Source: Actinokineospora baliensis (lineage in GTDB: Bacteria > Actinomycetota > Actinomycetes > Mycobacteriales > Pseudonocardiaceae). Taken from it: 64,000 bases of DNA. A program made the translations under genes and the position numbers. Below, piece by piece: positions 34,603 to 43,758 of this stretch; the first letter of the stretch is position 1; each line of letters starts with the position of its first letter. The notes under the pieces were generated by a model that was given only the letters and a program-made list of their open reading frames with translations, was not told the origin of the DNA and searched no databases. The DNA lies in contig NZ_JAFBCK010000001.1 in NCBI RefSeq assembly GCF_016907695.1, forward strand, positions 4,886,001 through 4,950,000, written 5' to 3'.

Positions 34603-35265
34603 TCAGCTCTTGGGGATGAGCACGGTGTCGATCAGGTAGACCGTGGCGTTGGCGGTCTTGACGCCGCCGCAGATGACGTTGGCGTCGTTGACCTTGAGGT
34701 TGTTGCCGGAGCCGGTGACCTCGACGGTGCCCTTTTCCACGGTGGTCTGCGAGCCGACGACCGCGGTGGGCGACTTCTGGCCCGCGACGACGTGGTAGGT
34801 CAGGATCTTGGTCAGCAGGGCGTCGTCGGTCTTGAGCTTCTCGATGGTCGCCGCGTCGATCTTCTTGAAGGCGTCGTCGACCGGGGCGAAGACGGTGAAC
34901 TCGCCACCGTTGAGCGTGTCGACCAGGTTCACCTTCGGGTTGAGCTTGCCTGACACCGCGGCGACCAACGTGGTCAGCAGGGGGTTGTTGCCCGCGGCGA
35001 CGGCGACGGGGTCGGCGGCCATGCCGGAGACGGATCCGGCGCCGCTGGGGACGGCCTTGGCATAGTCGGCGCAGCCGGGGCCGACCAGGTCGGCGGCCGG
35101 GTCGGCCATCGCGGCCTTCGTGGTCATGGGGGCGGCGGTGGTCGTGGTCGTCATCGCGGCCGAGTTCGAGCTCGCGGCGTTGTCGCTGCTCCCGCAGGCC
35201 GCCGCGGTCAGCACGAGCGCGCCGATACCGGCGACGACGACAGCGGTGCGAATCTTGTTCTGCAT
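34603..35265 (-). CDS. Fasciclin (FAS1) domain lipoprotein
   Basis: A 220-aa secreted protein with one FAS1 domain at about residues 75-220: [20 protein letters not shown], the H1 box [14 protein letters not shown], the H2-like region [12 protein letters not shown], and a central YHVVAG. The signal peptide ends LTAAAC with Cys24, a lipobox-like site, followed by a Thr/Ala linker. Actinobacterial relatives (the MPT70/MPT83 type) are surface adhesion proteins. A DipZ-like redox gene follows upstream in the same orientation, as in mycobacterial mpt-dipZ loci. Confidence 0.88.
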   Translation of the reverse strand: MQNKIRTAVVVAGIGALVLTAAACGSSDNAASSNSAAMTTTTTAAPMTTKAAMADPAADLVGPGCADYAKAVPSGAGSVSGMAADPVAVAAGNNPLLTTLVAAVSGKLNPKVNLVDTLNGGEFTVFAPVDDAFKKIDAATIEKLKTDDALLTKILTYHVVAGQKSPTAVVGSQTTVEKGTVEVTGSGNNLKVNDANVICGGVKTANATVYLIDTVLIPKS

Positions 35266-35412
35266 GGCGCTTTGACTCCAAAGTGCTGGGTAGACGCGGT
35301 CGTGTGCCGACCGCGGGGAGGCGGGTCCTCGGCGAGTGGAGCTCAAGGCCTCGGAGGGTGATTCGGGCGGTCGAGTCGGGCGGATTGGTCGCCGCCCGAT
35401 CGTGTTCGCTGG

Positions 35413-37194
35413 TCAGCCGAAGGTGAAGGAGAACAGGGCGACACCACTGCTCGCTGTCGCGGTGATCGCGCCCGACTGCACTGATGGGGTGGTGATGACC
35501 TCGTACGAGCGCGGTGTGCCGGACACGGAGATCGTTCGGGTGCCGGTGGGGGTGTTGACGGTGAGGGTGCCGGTGCCCGACAGGACGACGCGGACTTCCT
35601 TGGCCCGGTAGTTCAGCCGCACCCGGGCTTCGGTGCTGGTGGGGGTGATGTTCTGGGTGTCCAGCGTCCACGCGCCGTCGAGGGCGAAGGAGCCATCAGG
35701 CTGCTGCGCGGGGAAGGTGAACGCCGCGTCGCCCGCGGTGTAGCGCCCGGTTCCGGCGTAGTTGACCTGTTTGGTCGAGCCGAGGAAGGTCTCCCGGGTG
35801 ATTTCGCCGGTGTTCGGCGTGGTATCGGCGGTGTCCGTCGGCGCGGGTAGGGTCACCTCGGGATCGGCTTCGCGCAACAGGTCCCGGATCATCCGCTCGG
35901 TCACGTCGTACTCGCCCTCGCCGAACTTGATGTGCCGGACGGTTCCGGTGGCGTCGATCAGGTAGTGGGCGGGCCAGTAGCGGTTGCGGTAGTTGGTCCA
36001 CGTGGACAACGAGTTGTCCAGCGCGACCGGGTAGCGGATGCCGAACCCGGCGACGGCGTCGATGACGTTGCGGGGTTCCTTCTCGAACGCGTACTCGGGG
36101 GAGTGCACGCCGATCACCCGCAGCCCCGCGGCGCGGTAGGCGGAGTCCCAGGCTGTCACGTGCGGGATCGAGCGTTGGCAGTTGATGCACGAGTACGCCC
36201 AGAAGTCCAGTAGCACCACCTTCCCGCGCAGCTGGGACAACTCGACCGGATCACCGTTGACCCACTGCTGGATGCCGCGGATGTCCGGCGCGGTGCCGCA
36301 GCTCTGCAGCTCGGTGGCGCCGACGGTGCACTTGGAGAGGTCCTTGTTCTGGTCGTTGGTCAGGTTCGCGAGGTCGAGCGCGTCGCGGACGGGTTGGGAG
36401 TTGTTCACCTTGTCCTGCAACGGCGCCGTGTAGTCCGGCAGAGCGCGCTGCAACAACTGCGGCAGGTTGAACACCAACCCGACCGCGAGGGTGATCATGA
36501 CGATGCCCGCGGTGATCCGGATCCCGCGCTGCCGCTTGCGGAACGCGCCGACCCGCTCGGCGACCCGGCGCCCGGCCAACGCGAACACCAACAACGGCGT
36601 GGCCGCACCGACCGCGAAGGTCGTGGTCAGCACGACCGTGTCCCACCCGATCCGCCCTGTCGACCCGGCGACCGTGATCGCGGCCAACACCGGGCCTGCG
36701 CACGGCACGTACACCGCGCCCAACGCCAAGCCCAATGCGAACCCGCCCTTGGAGGCGTCCGGATTGCGCTGCGGGATCCAGGAGAACGGCCGCTCCAACA
36801 AGTGCTCGAACCTCGGCACGATCAACCCCACACCGATCAGCACGAGCACGACCAACCCGGCCCACCGCAACACGTCCTGCGGCAAACCCAACACAGACAA
36901 CAACAACGACCCGAACAGCGTCACCAGCGAGAAGCTCACCACAAGACCGGCGATCACCTGGAACGGCCGCCACTTCGACGGCGGCTTCTCCGCGACCGCC
37001 ACCGCGCCCTCGGCGCGCTGCCGCGCCGACTGCGCGCCGGAGAAGAAGATCACCGGCAACACCGGCAGGATGCACGGCGAGATCCCCGTCACCGCACCAC
37101 CGATCAACCCGATCAGCGCGAGCGTCAACACCGGCACCACCACCTTCGCCCGGCCCGCAGAAGGCGGGCCACGACGCTGGATTCGGCCCACCAC
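35413..37194 (-). CDS. DipZ-like CcdA/thioredoxin-fold fusion
   Basis: A 593-aa protein. The N-terminal about 240 residues are a CcdA/DsbD-like membrane domain of six or more TM helices, with the redox cysteines in [12 protein letters not shown] and [12 protein letters not shown]. After a linker comes a TlpA-like thioredoxin domain with active site CINC ([13 protein letters not shown]) and a PEYAFEKEP insert. A C-terminal beta domain of about 140 residues ends the protein. It should move reducing power across the membrane to exported partners, possibly including the fasciclin neighbour. The start (GTG 37194) is uncertain; internal GTG codons before TM1 also fit. Confidence 0.85.
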   Translation of the reverse strand: MVGRIQRRGPPSAGRAKVVVPVLTLALIGLIGGAVTGISPCILPVLPVIFFSGAQSARQRAEGAVAVAEKPPSKWRPFQVIAGLVVSFSLVTLFGSLLLSVLGLPQDVLRWAGLVVLVLIGVGLIVPRFEHLLERPFSWIPQRNPDASKGGFALGLALGAVYVPCAGPVLAAITVAGSTGRIGWDTVVLTTTFAVGAATPLLVFALAGRRVAERVGAFRKRQRGIRITAGIVMITLAVGLVFNLPQLLQRALPDYTAPLQDKVNNSQPVRDALDLANLTNDQNKDLSKCTVGATELQSCGTAPDIRGIQQWVNGDPVELSQLRGKVVLLDFWAYSCINCQRSIPHVTAWDSAYRAAGLRVIGVHSPEYAFEKEPRNVIDAVAGFGIRYPVALDNSLSTWTNYRNRYWPAHYLIDATGTVRHIKFGEGEYDVTERMIRDLLREADPEVTLPAPTDTADTTPNTGEITRETFLGSTKQVNYAGTGRYTAGDAAFTFPAQQPDGSFALDGAWTLDTQNITPTSTEARVRLNYRAKEVRVVLSGTGTLTVNTPTGTRTISVSGTPRSYEVITTPSVQSGAITATASSGVALFSFTFG

Positions 37195-37279
37195 CGCCGA
37201 CGGCTTGGTCCCGTCAGCCCACCCGACGACGTTGCCCGCGCGTTCTGCGGGCGGATCGCGGCGACCCTACGGTTGGGTG

Positions 37280-38329
37280 ATGCGGATTCTGCTCACCGGC
37301 GGTGCCGGGTTCATCGGGTCACACATCGCCGACGCCGTTCGGGCCGCAGGGCACTCGGTGGTGTTGCTGGACTGCCTGTTGCCCCAGGCACACGCGCGGG
37401 GCGAGATGCCCGCGTGGTTGGACGGGTTCGAGGTCGTGCCGGGGGATGTGCGGGACCGGTCGGCGCTGGACAAGGTGCTGGGCGGGGTTGACGTGGTGTG
37501 TCACCAGGCGGCGATGGTGGGGCACGGGGTGGACCCCTCGGACGCCCCGGACTACGCGAGCATCAACGACTTTGGGACTGCGGTGTTGTTGGCGGCGATG
37601 TACGAGCACGGGATCGGCAGGTTGGTGTTGGCCAGTTCGATGGTGGTCTACGGCGAAGGGCGCTACCACTGTGGACGGCACGGGGTCGTGACACCGGGCA
37701 GGCGTCGGGTGGAAGACATCGACGCTGGGCGGTTCGAGCCCGGTTGCCCGGTGTGTGGCGATCCGCTGGAGTCGGGGTTGGTGCCGGAGGATGCGCCGTT
37801 GGACCCGCGCAGCACTTACGCGGCCACGAAGTTGGCCCAGGAACACCTGTGTGGCGCGTGGGCGCGGCAGACCGGCGGGGACGTGTGGGCCTTGCGGTAC
37901 CACAACGTCTACGGGCCCAGGATGCCGAAAGACACCCCGTACGCGGGTGTGGCATCGATCTTCCGGTCCTCTTTGGAGCGTGGTGAGGCGCCGAAGGTGA
38001 TGGAAGACGGGGGACAGCGGCGGGATTTCGTGCACGTCGGCGACGTGGCGGCGGCGAACCTGGCCGCGCTCACCACACCCGCCCCCGCCGGTGAGTGCCG
38101 CCCGGTCAACATCTGCTCCGGTACTCCGCACACCGTCGGGGAGATGGCGCACGCCTTGGCCGAGGCCATGGGCGGTCCGGTGCCGGAGGTGGTGGGTGGC
38201 GCGCGGGCGGGCGATGTGCGGCACGTGGTCGCCGATCCGGCGCGGGCACGCGATGAACTCGGCTTCACCGCACAGGTTCCGTTCGCCGACGGGATGGTCG
38301 AGTTCGCCAAGGCCCCGTTGCGCGGGTGA
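37280..38329 (+). CDS. NAD-dependent epimerase/dehydratase with Cys/His insertion
   Basis: A 349-aa extended SDR: LLTGGAGFIGSH at residues 4-15, and the catalytic STYAATK with Tyr-x3-Lys. Unusually, a segment between about residues 130 and 165 carries YHCGRHG and, about 25 residues later, EPGCPVCGDPL, a C-x2-H plus C-x2-C set that could bind zinc. These enzymes usually act on UDP- or GDP-sugars. The coupled gene group 1.4 kb downstream (GT2, DUF2064, methyltransferase) suggests a shared glycan or glycolipid pathway. The ATG at 37280 is chosen for the Rossmann start. Confidence 0.85.
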   Translation: MRILLTGGAGFIGSHIADAVRAAGHSVVLLDCLLPQAHARGEMPAWLDGFEVVPGDVRDRSALDKVLGGVDVVCHQAAMVGHGVDPSDAPDYASINDFGTAVLLAAMYEHGIGRLVLASSMVVYGEGRYHCGRHGVVTPGRRRVEDIDAGRFEPGCPVCGDPLESGLVPEDAPLDPRSTYAATKLAQEHLCGAWARQTGGDVWALRYHNVYGPRMPKDTPYAGVASIFRSSLERGEAPKVMEDGGQRRDFVHVGDVAAANLAALTTPAPAGECRPVNICSGTPHTVGEMAHALAEAMGGPVPEVVGGARAGDVRHVVADPARARDELGFTAQVPFADGMVEFAKAPLRG

Positions 38330-39619
38330 TCACCAGACGGTGAGCAGGAGGTGGTTGACCAGCAAGGCCAACAAGGCTTGCGCGGCCAACCACCCCCTGT
38401 GCTGCCCGCGCGGCAACCAGGCGCAGGCGACGACGAGCCAGGTCCCGAACGGCAGCCAGATCCGTTCCACCTCGGCCTTGCTGAGTCCGGAGATGTCGGC
38501 TACGAGTACAGCGACCAGCCCGGCGGCCACCAGCGCGACCGCGCCCCAGCCCAGTAGGCGTGGCCGGACTGCCGCCCGTCGGACCCCGGCGATCACGGCG
38601 GGCCCCAGCGCGAAGACCAGTGCGGCGAGGTTGGCCCAGACGAAGTACCAGTAGGGACGGCTCTGCGCGATGCTGCCCGCGTACAGGACCTTGGTGAGCT
38701 CGTACCCCGTCGGCCACCAGAACCCGGCGGCGGTGAACGCGGCGACCACGGCCCCCGCCCCGAGCACGGCGAACGCGACCGCGCGCCAGTTCCGCGTCAC
38801 CGCGATCACGGCCACCACCACCGCGCCGCCCAACACGAGCCCGTAGGACAGGTACAGGCAGTACCCGAGTGCGAGGCCCGCCCCCACTGCCACGAGATCG
38901 GTGCGGCGGGTCGAGGCCCACGCCAGCCCGGCGACGCCCCACGCCAGGACGGCCGCGAACAGCCCGTCGGCCGAGACGCCGACCCACACCGCGCCGGGGA
39001 ACAGCACCGAGAACGGCAGCACCGCGCGGGCGGTGGTCTCGTTCACCAGCGCGCGCACGGCGATCGCGACGGCGACGCAGGCCGAGGAGCCGATCAGCAC
39101 GCAGAACAGGGAGGCGGCCGGTCCGCCGCCGAGCCCGATCCGGTCGAGCCAGACGAACAGGAGGAACACCCCGGGCGGGTGGGCGCCGACGTGCGTGGTC
39201 CAGGCGCCGGGTTGGTCGGTGAGGATGTGCGAGGTGAAGTCGCGCAGCATGGCCGGGATGTCGGTCACCCTGGGAACGTCGTGCAGGTACTCGTCGCGGC
39301 TGGTGAGCCTGCCCGCGAAACCCTTGCCGTAGCCGTCGGACAGGGCCAGGGCGAGGGTCCAGGCGAGCGCGGTGAGCCAGCCGACGGGCAGCAGCACCGG
39401 CCAGCGCAACCGCTCGGCCAGACCGGGCCCCCACCCGACCACGGCCACCGCGACCAGCACCGCGAACACCGTTCCCGGCCCGACGTGCGGCAGCCACTCG
39501 GCCAGCAGTGGCGGAAATGGCAGGAAAATTTTCACGCCACCACGTTTGAGCGCCCAACCGACGAATGCTGCGACAACAACTACACCCACGGTGACCGCGA
39601 TGACGAGCGCGTCGAACAC
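38330..39619 (-). CDS. Multi-pass membrane protein, glycosyltransferase-like
   Basis: A 429-aa protein with about 11 TM helices. A conserved-looking extracytoplasmic segment sits after the third helix (DGYGKGFAGRLTSRDEYLHD, then HVGAHPPG). The 'HPPG' loop and general layout recall polyprenol-dependent GT-C mannosyltransferases, without a confident match. The GTG at 39619 is preceded by GGGAG. It starts 155 bp from the divergent GT2 operon and converges on the epimerase, so it sits inside the putative glycan locus. Confidence 0.7.
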   Translation of the reverse strand: MFDALVIAVTVGVVVVAAFVGWALKRGGVKIFLPFPPLLAEWLPHVGPGTVFAVLVAVAVVGWGPGLAERLRWPVLLPVGWLTALAWTLALALSDGYGKGFAGRLTSRDEYLHDVPRVTDIPAMLRDFTSHILTDQPGAWTTHVGAHPPGVFLLFVWLDRIGLGGGPAASLFCVLIGSSACVAVAIAVRALVNETTARAVLPFSVLFPGAVWVGVSADGLFAAVLAWGVAGLAWASTRRTDLVAVGAGLALGYCLYLSYGLVLGGAVVVAVIAVTRNWRAVAFAVLGAGAVVAAFTAAGFWWPTGYELTKVLYAGSIAQSRPYWYFVWANLAALVFALGPAVIAGVRRAAVRPRLLGWGAVALVAAGLVAVLVADISGLSKAEVERIWLPFGTWLVVACAWLPRGQHRGWLAAQALLALLVNHLLLTVW

Positions 39620-39774
39620 CGACTCCCGTCGAGATGAATGCCCTGTGGGGTAAGAGTTCGGTGAATCGGAGTGGCGCACCGGCGACAGTGTAGAGCTGGT
39701 CGGTTCACCCCGCTCAACGGAAGAAAAGGGGTTCGACGGGCAAACTCGTCCGCGATCCACTACGAATCACCCGT

Positions 39775-40431
39775 GTGACCGAAACAGTCGAGGTGGTCCT
39801 ACCGTGCCTGAACGAGGAGGAGGCCCTGCCGACCGTGTTGCGCGCGTTGCCGGAGGGCTACACCGCCCTGGTGGTGGACAACGGCTCCACCGACGACACC
39901 GCCGCGGTGGCTCGTGAACTCGGCGCCCGGGTCGTGGCCGAACCGCGCCGCGGCTACGGCGCCGCCGTCCACGCAGGCCTGGCGAACGCCCGCGCTGATC
40001 TGGTGGCGGTCCTCGACGCCGACGGTTCGGTGCACCCGACCGAGTTGCTGACCCTCGTGCGCCTGGTGCGGGAAGGCGCGGACCTGGCCGTGGGTCGCCG
40101 GGTGAACTCACACCGGTCTGTGCAGCCGTGGCACGCCAAGGCGGGCAACGCGGTGCTGTCCGCGATGTTGCGCCGCCGAGGTGTCCCCGTGCACGACATC
40201 GCGTCCGTCCGCGTGGGCCACCGCGAGAAACTGCTCGCGCTCGGGGTTGCCGACCGCGCTTTCGGGTATCCGGTGGAATTGCTGGTGCGCGCTGCCCGAT
40301 CGGGCTGGCGGATCGAGGAGGTCGACGTGCCCTACCTCCCGCGCGCGGGTGGCAAGTCCAAAGTGTCCGGTTCGGTGCTCGGCACCGTCCGGGCCGTCCG
40401 CGACCTCGGAACGGCGGTACTGCGCTCATGA
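39775..40431 (+). CDS. Family 2 glycosyltransferase
   Basis: A 218-aa GT2 (GT-A fold): VEVVLPCLNEEEALPTVLRA at the start, NGSTDDT, and the nucleotide/metal motif VLDADGS. No TM helices, so it probably makes a soluble or membrane-associated sugar transfer, as in polyprenol-phosphate glycosyltransferases. First gene of a run of five coupled genes; its stop overlaps the next start (ATGA). Confidence 0.85.
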   Translation: MTETVEVVLPCLNEEEALPTVLRALPEGYTALVVDNGSTDDTAAVARELGARVVAEPRRGYGAAVHAGLANARADLVAVLDADGSVHPTELLTLVRLVREGADLAVGRRVNSHRSVQPWHAKAGNAVLSAMLRRRGVPVHDIASVRVGHREKLLALGVADRAFGYPVELLVRAARSGWRIEEVDVPYLPRAGGKSKVSGSVLGTVRAVRDLGTAVLRS

Positions 40432-41096
40432 CCCCCAAGACCGCTCTGCTCGTGCTGGCCAAGTCACCACGGCCGGGATTCGTCAAGACCAGGCTCTGTC
40501 CACCCGCGACACCGGAACAAGCGGCCAAGGTCGCGGCCGCCGCGTTGCTCGACACCGTGCTGGCCCTGCGCGAGGTGCCCGACGCGCAGCCGGTGATCGC
40601 GCTGTCCGGTGACCTCGACGAGGCGGTCGACCGCGCCGAACTGCGGGCCGCGCTGCGGGATCTTCCGGTGATCGTCCAACGCGGGGAGACCCTGGGGGAG
40701 CGGATCACCGCCGCGCACGAGGACGTCGCCGAGTTGCTGCCCGGCGCGGACAGCCTGCAGGTCGGCATGGACACCCCGCAGATCAGCCCGGAACTGCTCG
40801 GCGCCTGTTGCCGCGCGTTGCGCTCTCACGGCACCGATGCCCTGCTCGGCCCTGCGGCCGATGGCGGCTGGTGGGTGCTCGGCCTGCGCGACCCGCGGCA
40901 AGCCAAGGTGATCATCGACGTCCCCACCTCGCGCGACGACACCGGCGAGCGGACCGCCGACGCGTTGCGCGGGCACGGGCTGCACCTCGTGGGTGCGCCC
41001 GAATTGACCGATGTGGACACCGTCGACGACGCCCGACTCGTGGCCGCTTCGGTCCCCGGTAGCCGCTTCGCCGCCGCGGTGCGGGAGTTGGTGTGA
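40428..41096 (+). CDS. DUF2064 glycosyltransferase-like protein
   Basis: A 222-aa protein of the DUF2064/TIGR04282 type, a GT-A-like nucleotidyl/glycosyltransferase. It has LLVLAKSPRPGFVKTRL at the N-terminus, then MDTPQISPELL, then GPAADGGWWVLGL, all family signatures. Some relatives are annotated in arsenosugar synthesis; no arsenic genes are visible here. It overlaps both neighbours by 4 bp (ATGA, GTGA). Confidence 0.85.
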   Translation: MTPKTALLVLAKSPRPGFVKTRLCPPATPEQAAKVAAAALLDTVLALREVPDAQPVIALSGDLDEAVDRAELRAALRDLPVIVQRGETLGERITAAHEDVAELLPGADSLQVGMDTPQISPELLGACCRALRSHGTDALLGPAADGGWWVLGLRDPRQAKVIIDVPTSRDDTGERTADALRGHGLHLVGAPELTDVDTVDDARLVAASVPGSRFAAAVRELV

Positions 41097-41734
41097 CCGC
41101 CGTCGTCCCGGACGAGTTCGCCGCGGCGCTGACGGGCACGGCCACCACCCTGGAACTGTCCGATGGTCGCACCTCACCGCTGCACCCCGACCGCTGGCGG
41201 GATCGGGCTGCGGGCGCGGACCGGTGGCTGCTCGATCGCTGCCACGGCCCGACCCTGGACCTGGGCTGCGGCCCCGGCAGGCTGGTCGAGGCCCTGCTGG
41301 TGCGCGGGCTGACCGTGCTCGGGGTGGACAAGTCCGATCACGCCATCGCCCAGTGCCACGACCGCGCGGTGCCGGTGCGGCGGGCCGACATCTTCACCAG
41401 CCTGCCCGCCGAGGGCCGGTGGGACCACGTGTTGCTCGCCGACGGCAACATCGGCATCGGCGGCGACCCGGTGGCCCTGCTGCGCCGGGCCGCGGCGCTG
41501 GTGCGAGCGGGCGGAAACGTCCTGGTGGAGATCGCGCCTCGGCCCAGTGGCCTGTGGCGGGGCGCCGCCCGCTCCCGTGACCACCGCGGTGCGCTGGGCC
41601 AGTGGTTCGCCTGGGCCGAGGTCGGGGCCGACGCGATCGTCGCCGTGGCGCGCCTGGCCGGGCTCGCGGTACTGGAACAGGGCGGCGCCGCTGGGCGCGC
41701 GTTCGTCCGACTGGGCCCCGCACGTGCCCGCTGA
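41093..41734 (+). CDS. Class I SAM-dependent methyltransferase
   Basis: A 213-aa Rossmann methyltransferase: motif I LDLGCGPGRLVEALL (residues 55-69), motif II acid in VLGVDKSD, and motif IV LLADGNIGIGG. The substrate is unknown; the genomic setting suggests a sugar or glycolipid acceptor. Translation is coupled on both sides: a GTGA overlap upstream and an 11-bp overlap with the oxidoreductase gene. Confidence 0.85.
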   Translation: MTAVVPDEFAAALTGTATTLELSDGRTSPLHPDRWRDRAAGADRWLLDRCHGPTLDLGCGPGRLVEALLVRGLTVLGVDKSDHAIAQCHDRAVPVRRADIFTSLPAEGRWDHVLLADGNIGIGGDPVALLRRAAALVRAGGNVLVEIAPRPSGLWRGAARSRDHRGALGQWFAWAEVGADAIVAVARLAGLAVLEQGGAAGRAFVRLGPARAR

Positions 41735-43007
41735 CCTGCGCGGACGCGCCACCGGCTGGCTACGGGAGCATTGGCCGTTCCCCGCCGAGCGGTGGCGCAG
41801 CCCCTTGCGCGGACCTTGGCTGACCTCGGTGTTCGGTCTTGTCCTGCTCGTGGCGCTGCCGGTCGTCGTGATCACCGGCCTGCTGTCCTACATCGCCTAC
41901 GGCCCCCAGTTCGGACAGGCCATCCCCGGTGATGTCGGCTGGCTGCGCCTGCCGTTGTTCGACTGGCCCACCCAACCGTCCTGGCTCTACCGCCTCACCC
42001 AGGGACTGCACGTGGGACTGGGACTCGTCCTCGTCCCCGTTGTGCTGGCCAAGCTGTGGTCGGTGCTGCCGCGCCTGTTCTCCTGGCCGCCGGTCCGGTC
42101 CGCGGTGCACCTGCTCGAGCGGCTCTCGGTGTTGTTGCTGGTCGGGTCGATCTTGTTCGAGATCGTCACCGGCCTGCTCAACATCCAGTACGACTACGTG
42201 TTCGGGTTCAGCTTCTACACCGCGCACTACTGGGGCGCGTGGGTGTTCATCGCCGCCTTCGCCTGCCACATCGTCATCAAACTCCCCACTATGGCGAAGG
42301 TGCTTCGGTCCCGCTCCCTTCGCGCCGAACTGCGCACATCCCGCGCCGACACCCGGCCGGAGCCCGCCGATGACGGCTTGGTCGCGGTCGAACCCGCCCC
42401 CGCCACCCTCAGCAGGCGCGGCGCGCTCGGCGTCGTCACGGGCGGGTCGGTGCTCGTCGGGTTGCTCACCGCGGGGCAGACCATCGACTGGCTGCGACCG
42501 CTGGCACTGCTGCTACCACGGGGCCTCGACCCCGGTGACGGACCCAACGGCTTCCCGGTCAACCGCACGGCCACCGCCGCGGGCATCACCGACGCCGACA
42601 CCGGCCCCGGCTGGACCCTGCTGCTCTCCGGCGGACCCACCCCGCTCACCCTGGACCGCGACCGCCTCGCCGCGATGCCCCAGCACACCGCCACCCTGCC
42701 CATCGCCTGCGTCGAGGGCTGGTCCACCACCCAGGACTGGACCGGCATCCGCCTCCGCGACCTGGCCACCCTCGCTGGAGTCGCGAACCCGACCAGCGCC
42801 CACGTCCGCTCGCTCGAACGCGACGGCGGCTTCAATTCCGCCACCCTGCAAGGCAACCAGGTCACCCACCCCGACGCCCTGCTCGCCTTGCGCGTCAACG
42901 GCGCCGATCTGTCCCCCGACCACGGCTATCCGGCGCGGGTGATCGTCCCCGCGCTGCCCGGCGTCCACAACACCAAGTGGGTCCGCTCGATCGAGTTCCG
43001 CCGATGA
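41724..43007 (+). CDS. Cytochrome b561-like / molybdopterin oxidoreductase fusion
   Basis: A 427-aa two-part protein. Residues 1-200 form a four- to five-helix cytochrome-b561-like domain with His residues in GLHVGLGLV and YTAHYWGAWVFIAAFACHIV that could ligate haem. A linker with an arginine pair (LSRRGALGVVTGGS, near 230) and a further TM helix lead to a sulfite-oxidase-fold molybdopterin domain. The Mo-ligand cysteine is Cys329 (PIACVEGWSTTQDW), and the domain ends VHNTKWVRSIEF. The layout resembles a fused MsrP/MsrQ or YedY/YedZ pair. Substrate unknown. Confidence 0.85.
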   Translation: MPADLRGRATGWLREHWPFPAERWRSPLRGPWLTSVFGLVLLVALPVVVITGLLSYIAYGPQFGQAIPGDVGWLRLPLFDWPTQPSWLYRLTQGLHVGLGLVLVPVVLAKLWSVLPRLFSWPPVRSAVHLLERLSVLLLVGSILFEIVTGLLNIQYDYVFGFSFYTAHYWGAWVFIAAFACHIVIKLPTMAKVLRSRSLRAELRTSRADTRPEPADDGLVAVEPAPATLSRRGALGVVTGGSVLVGLLTAGQTIDWLRPLALLLPRGLDPGDGPNGFPVNRTATAAGITDADTGPGWTLLLSGGPTPLTLDRDRLAAMPQHTATLPIACVEGWSTTQDWTGIRLRDLATLAGVANPTSAHVRSLERDGGFNSATLQGNQVTHPDALLALRVNGADLSPDHGYPARVIVPALPGVHNTKWVRSIEFRR

Positions 43008-43480
43008 CCGGCCCCCACGCCCACGGCCCCTGGCACGCCGCCGCGCTCATCGCGAGCTTCGCCGTCACCACCTACGCCGTCCTGCACATCCTCGACGACC
43101 CCAGCCTCCCCAGGATGGCGCTGTGGTTCCTCGCCGCCGCCATCGCCCACGACCTCGTCCTGTTCCCCGCCTACGCCGCCGCCGACCGCGCCATCACCAG
43201 CCTCGACACCCGGATCCCGTTGGTGAACCACATCCGGCTGCCGCTGCTCGCCTCCGGCCTGCTGTTGCTGATGTTCCTGCCCGGCATCATCCGACAGGGC
43301 GCCGACACCTTCCACACCGCCACCGGCCTCACCCAAACCCCGTTCCTGACCCGTTGGCTCCTGCTCACCGCGCTGCTGTTGACGACAAGTGCGGCCACCT
43401 ACGCCGCGCGGGTCCTGCTCGCGCGCCGCGTGGTCAAACATGATCAAGCCTCACCCCGTCAGGGTCCCGCACGCCCATGA
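43004..43480 (+). CDS. Small four-TM membrane protein
   Basis: A 158-aa protein with four TM helices (about 10-27, 38-58, 78-96, 117-140) and conserved-looking polar residues within them (HILDDP, DLVLFPAY). It overlaps the molybdoenzyme stop by 4 bp (ATGA), so it is probably a membrane partner of that enzyme. Family not recognised. Confidence 0.75.
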   Translation: MTGPHAHGPWHAAALIASFAVTTYAVLHILDDPSLPRMALWFLAAAIAHDLVLFPAYAAADRAITSLDTRIPLVNHIRLPLLASGLLLLMFLPGIIRQGADTFHTATGLTQTPFLTRWLLLTALLLTTSAATYAARVLLARRVVKHDQASPRQGPARP

Positions 43481-43758
43481 TTGCGCCGCCGAGGAACCCG
43501 CGATCTTCCGCAGCCCACCCAAAGTAGGCATTCTCGCCCGCCCTCGTACGGCGCCGCCGCGGCGAATGTGGTTCTGGCACACGGTTGGCGCAATGTCCAC
43601 TTCGGAGTGTGCGCTCACCGAACGGCGGATGTCGGGTCCCCGCCGACGCTGGTTCACTGCACGTGCATCCGCACCGCCCACTCGACGCTCCACGGGCGTT
43701 CACGGCGGTCCGCACGGTCGGGGGACAGCAGGCACCGGATCACGACCTGGAGGGTTTC

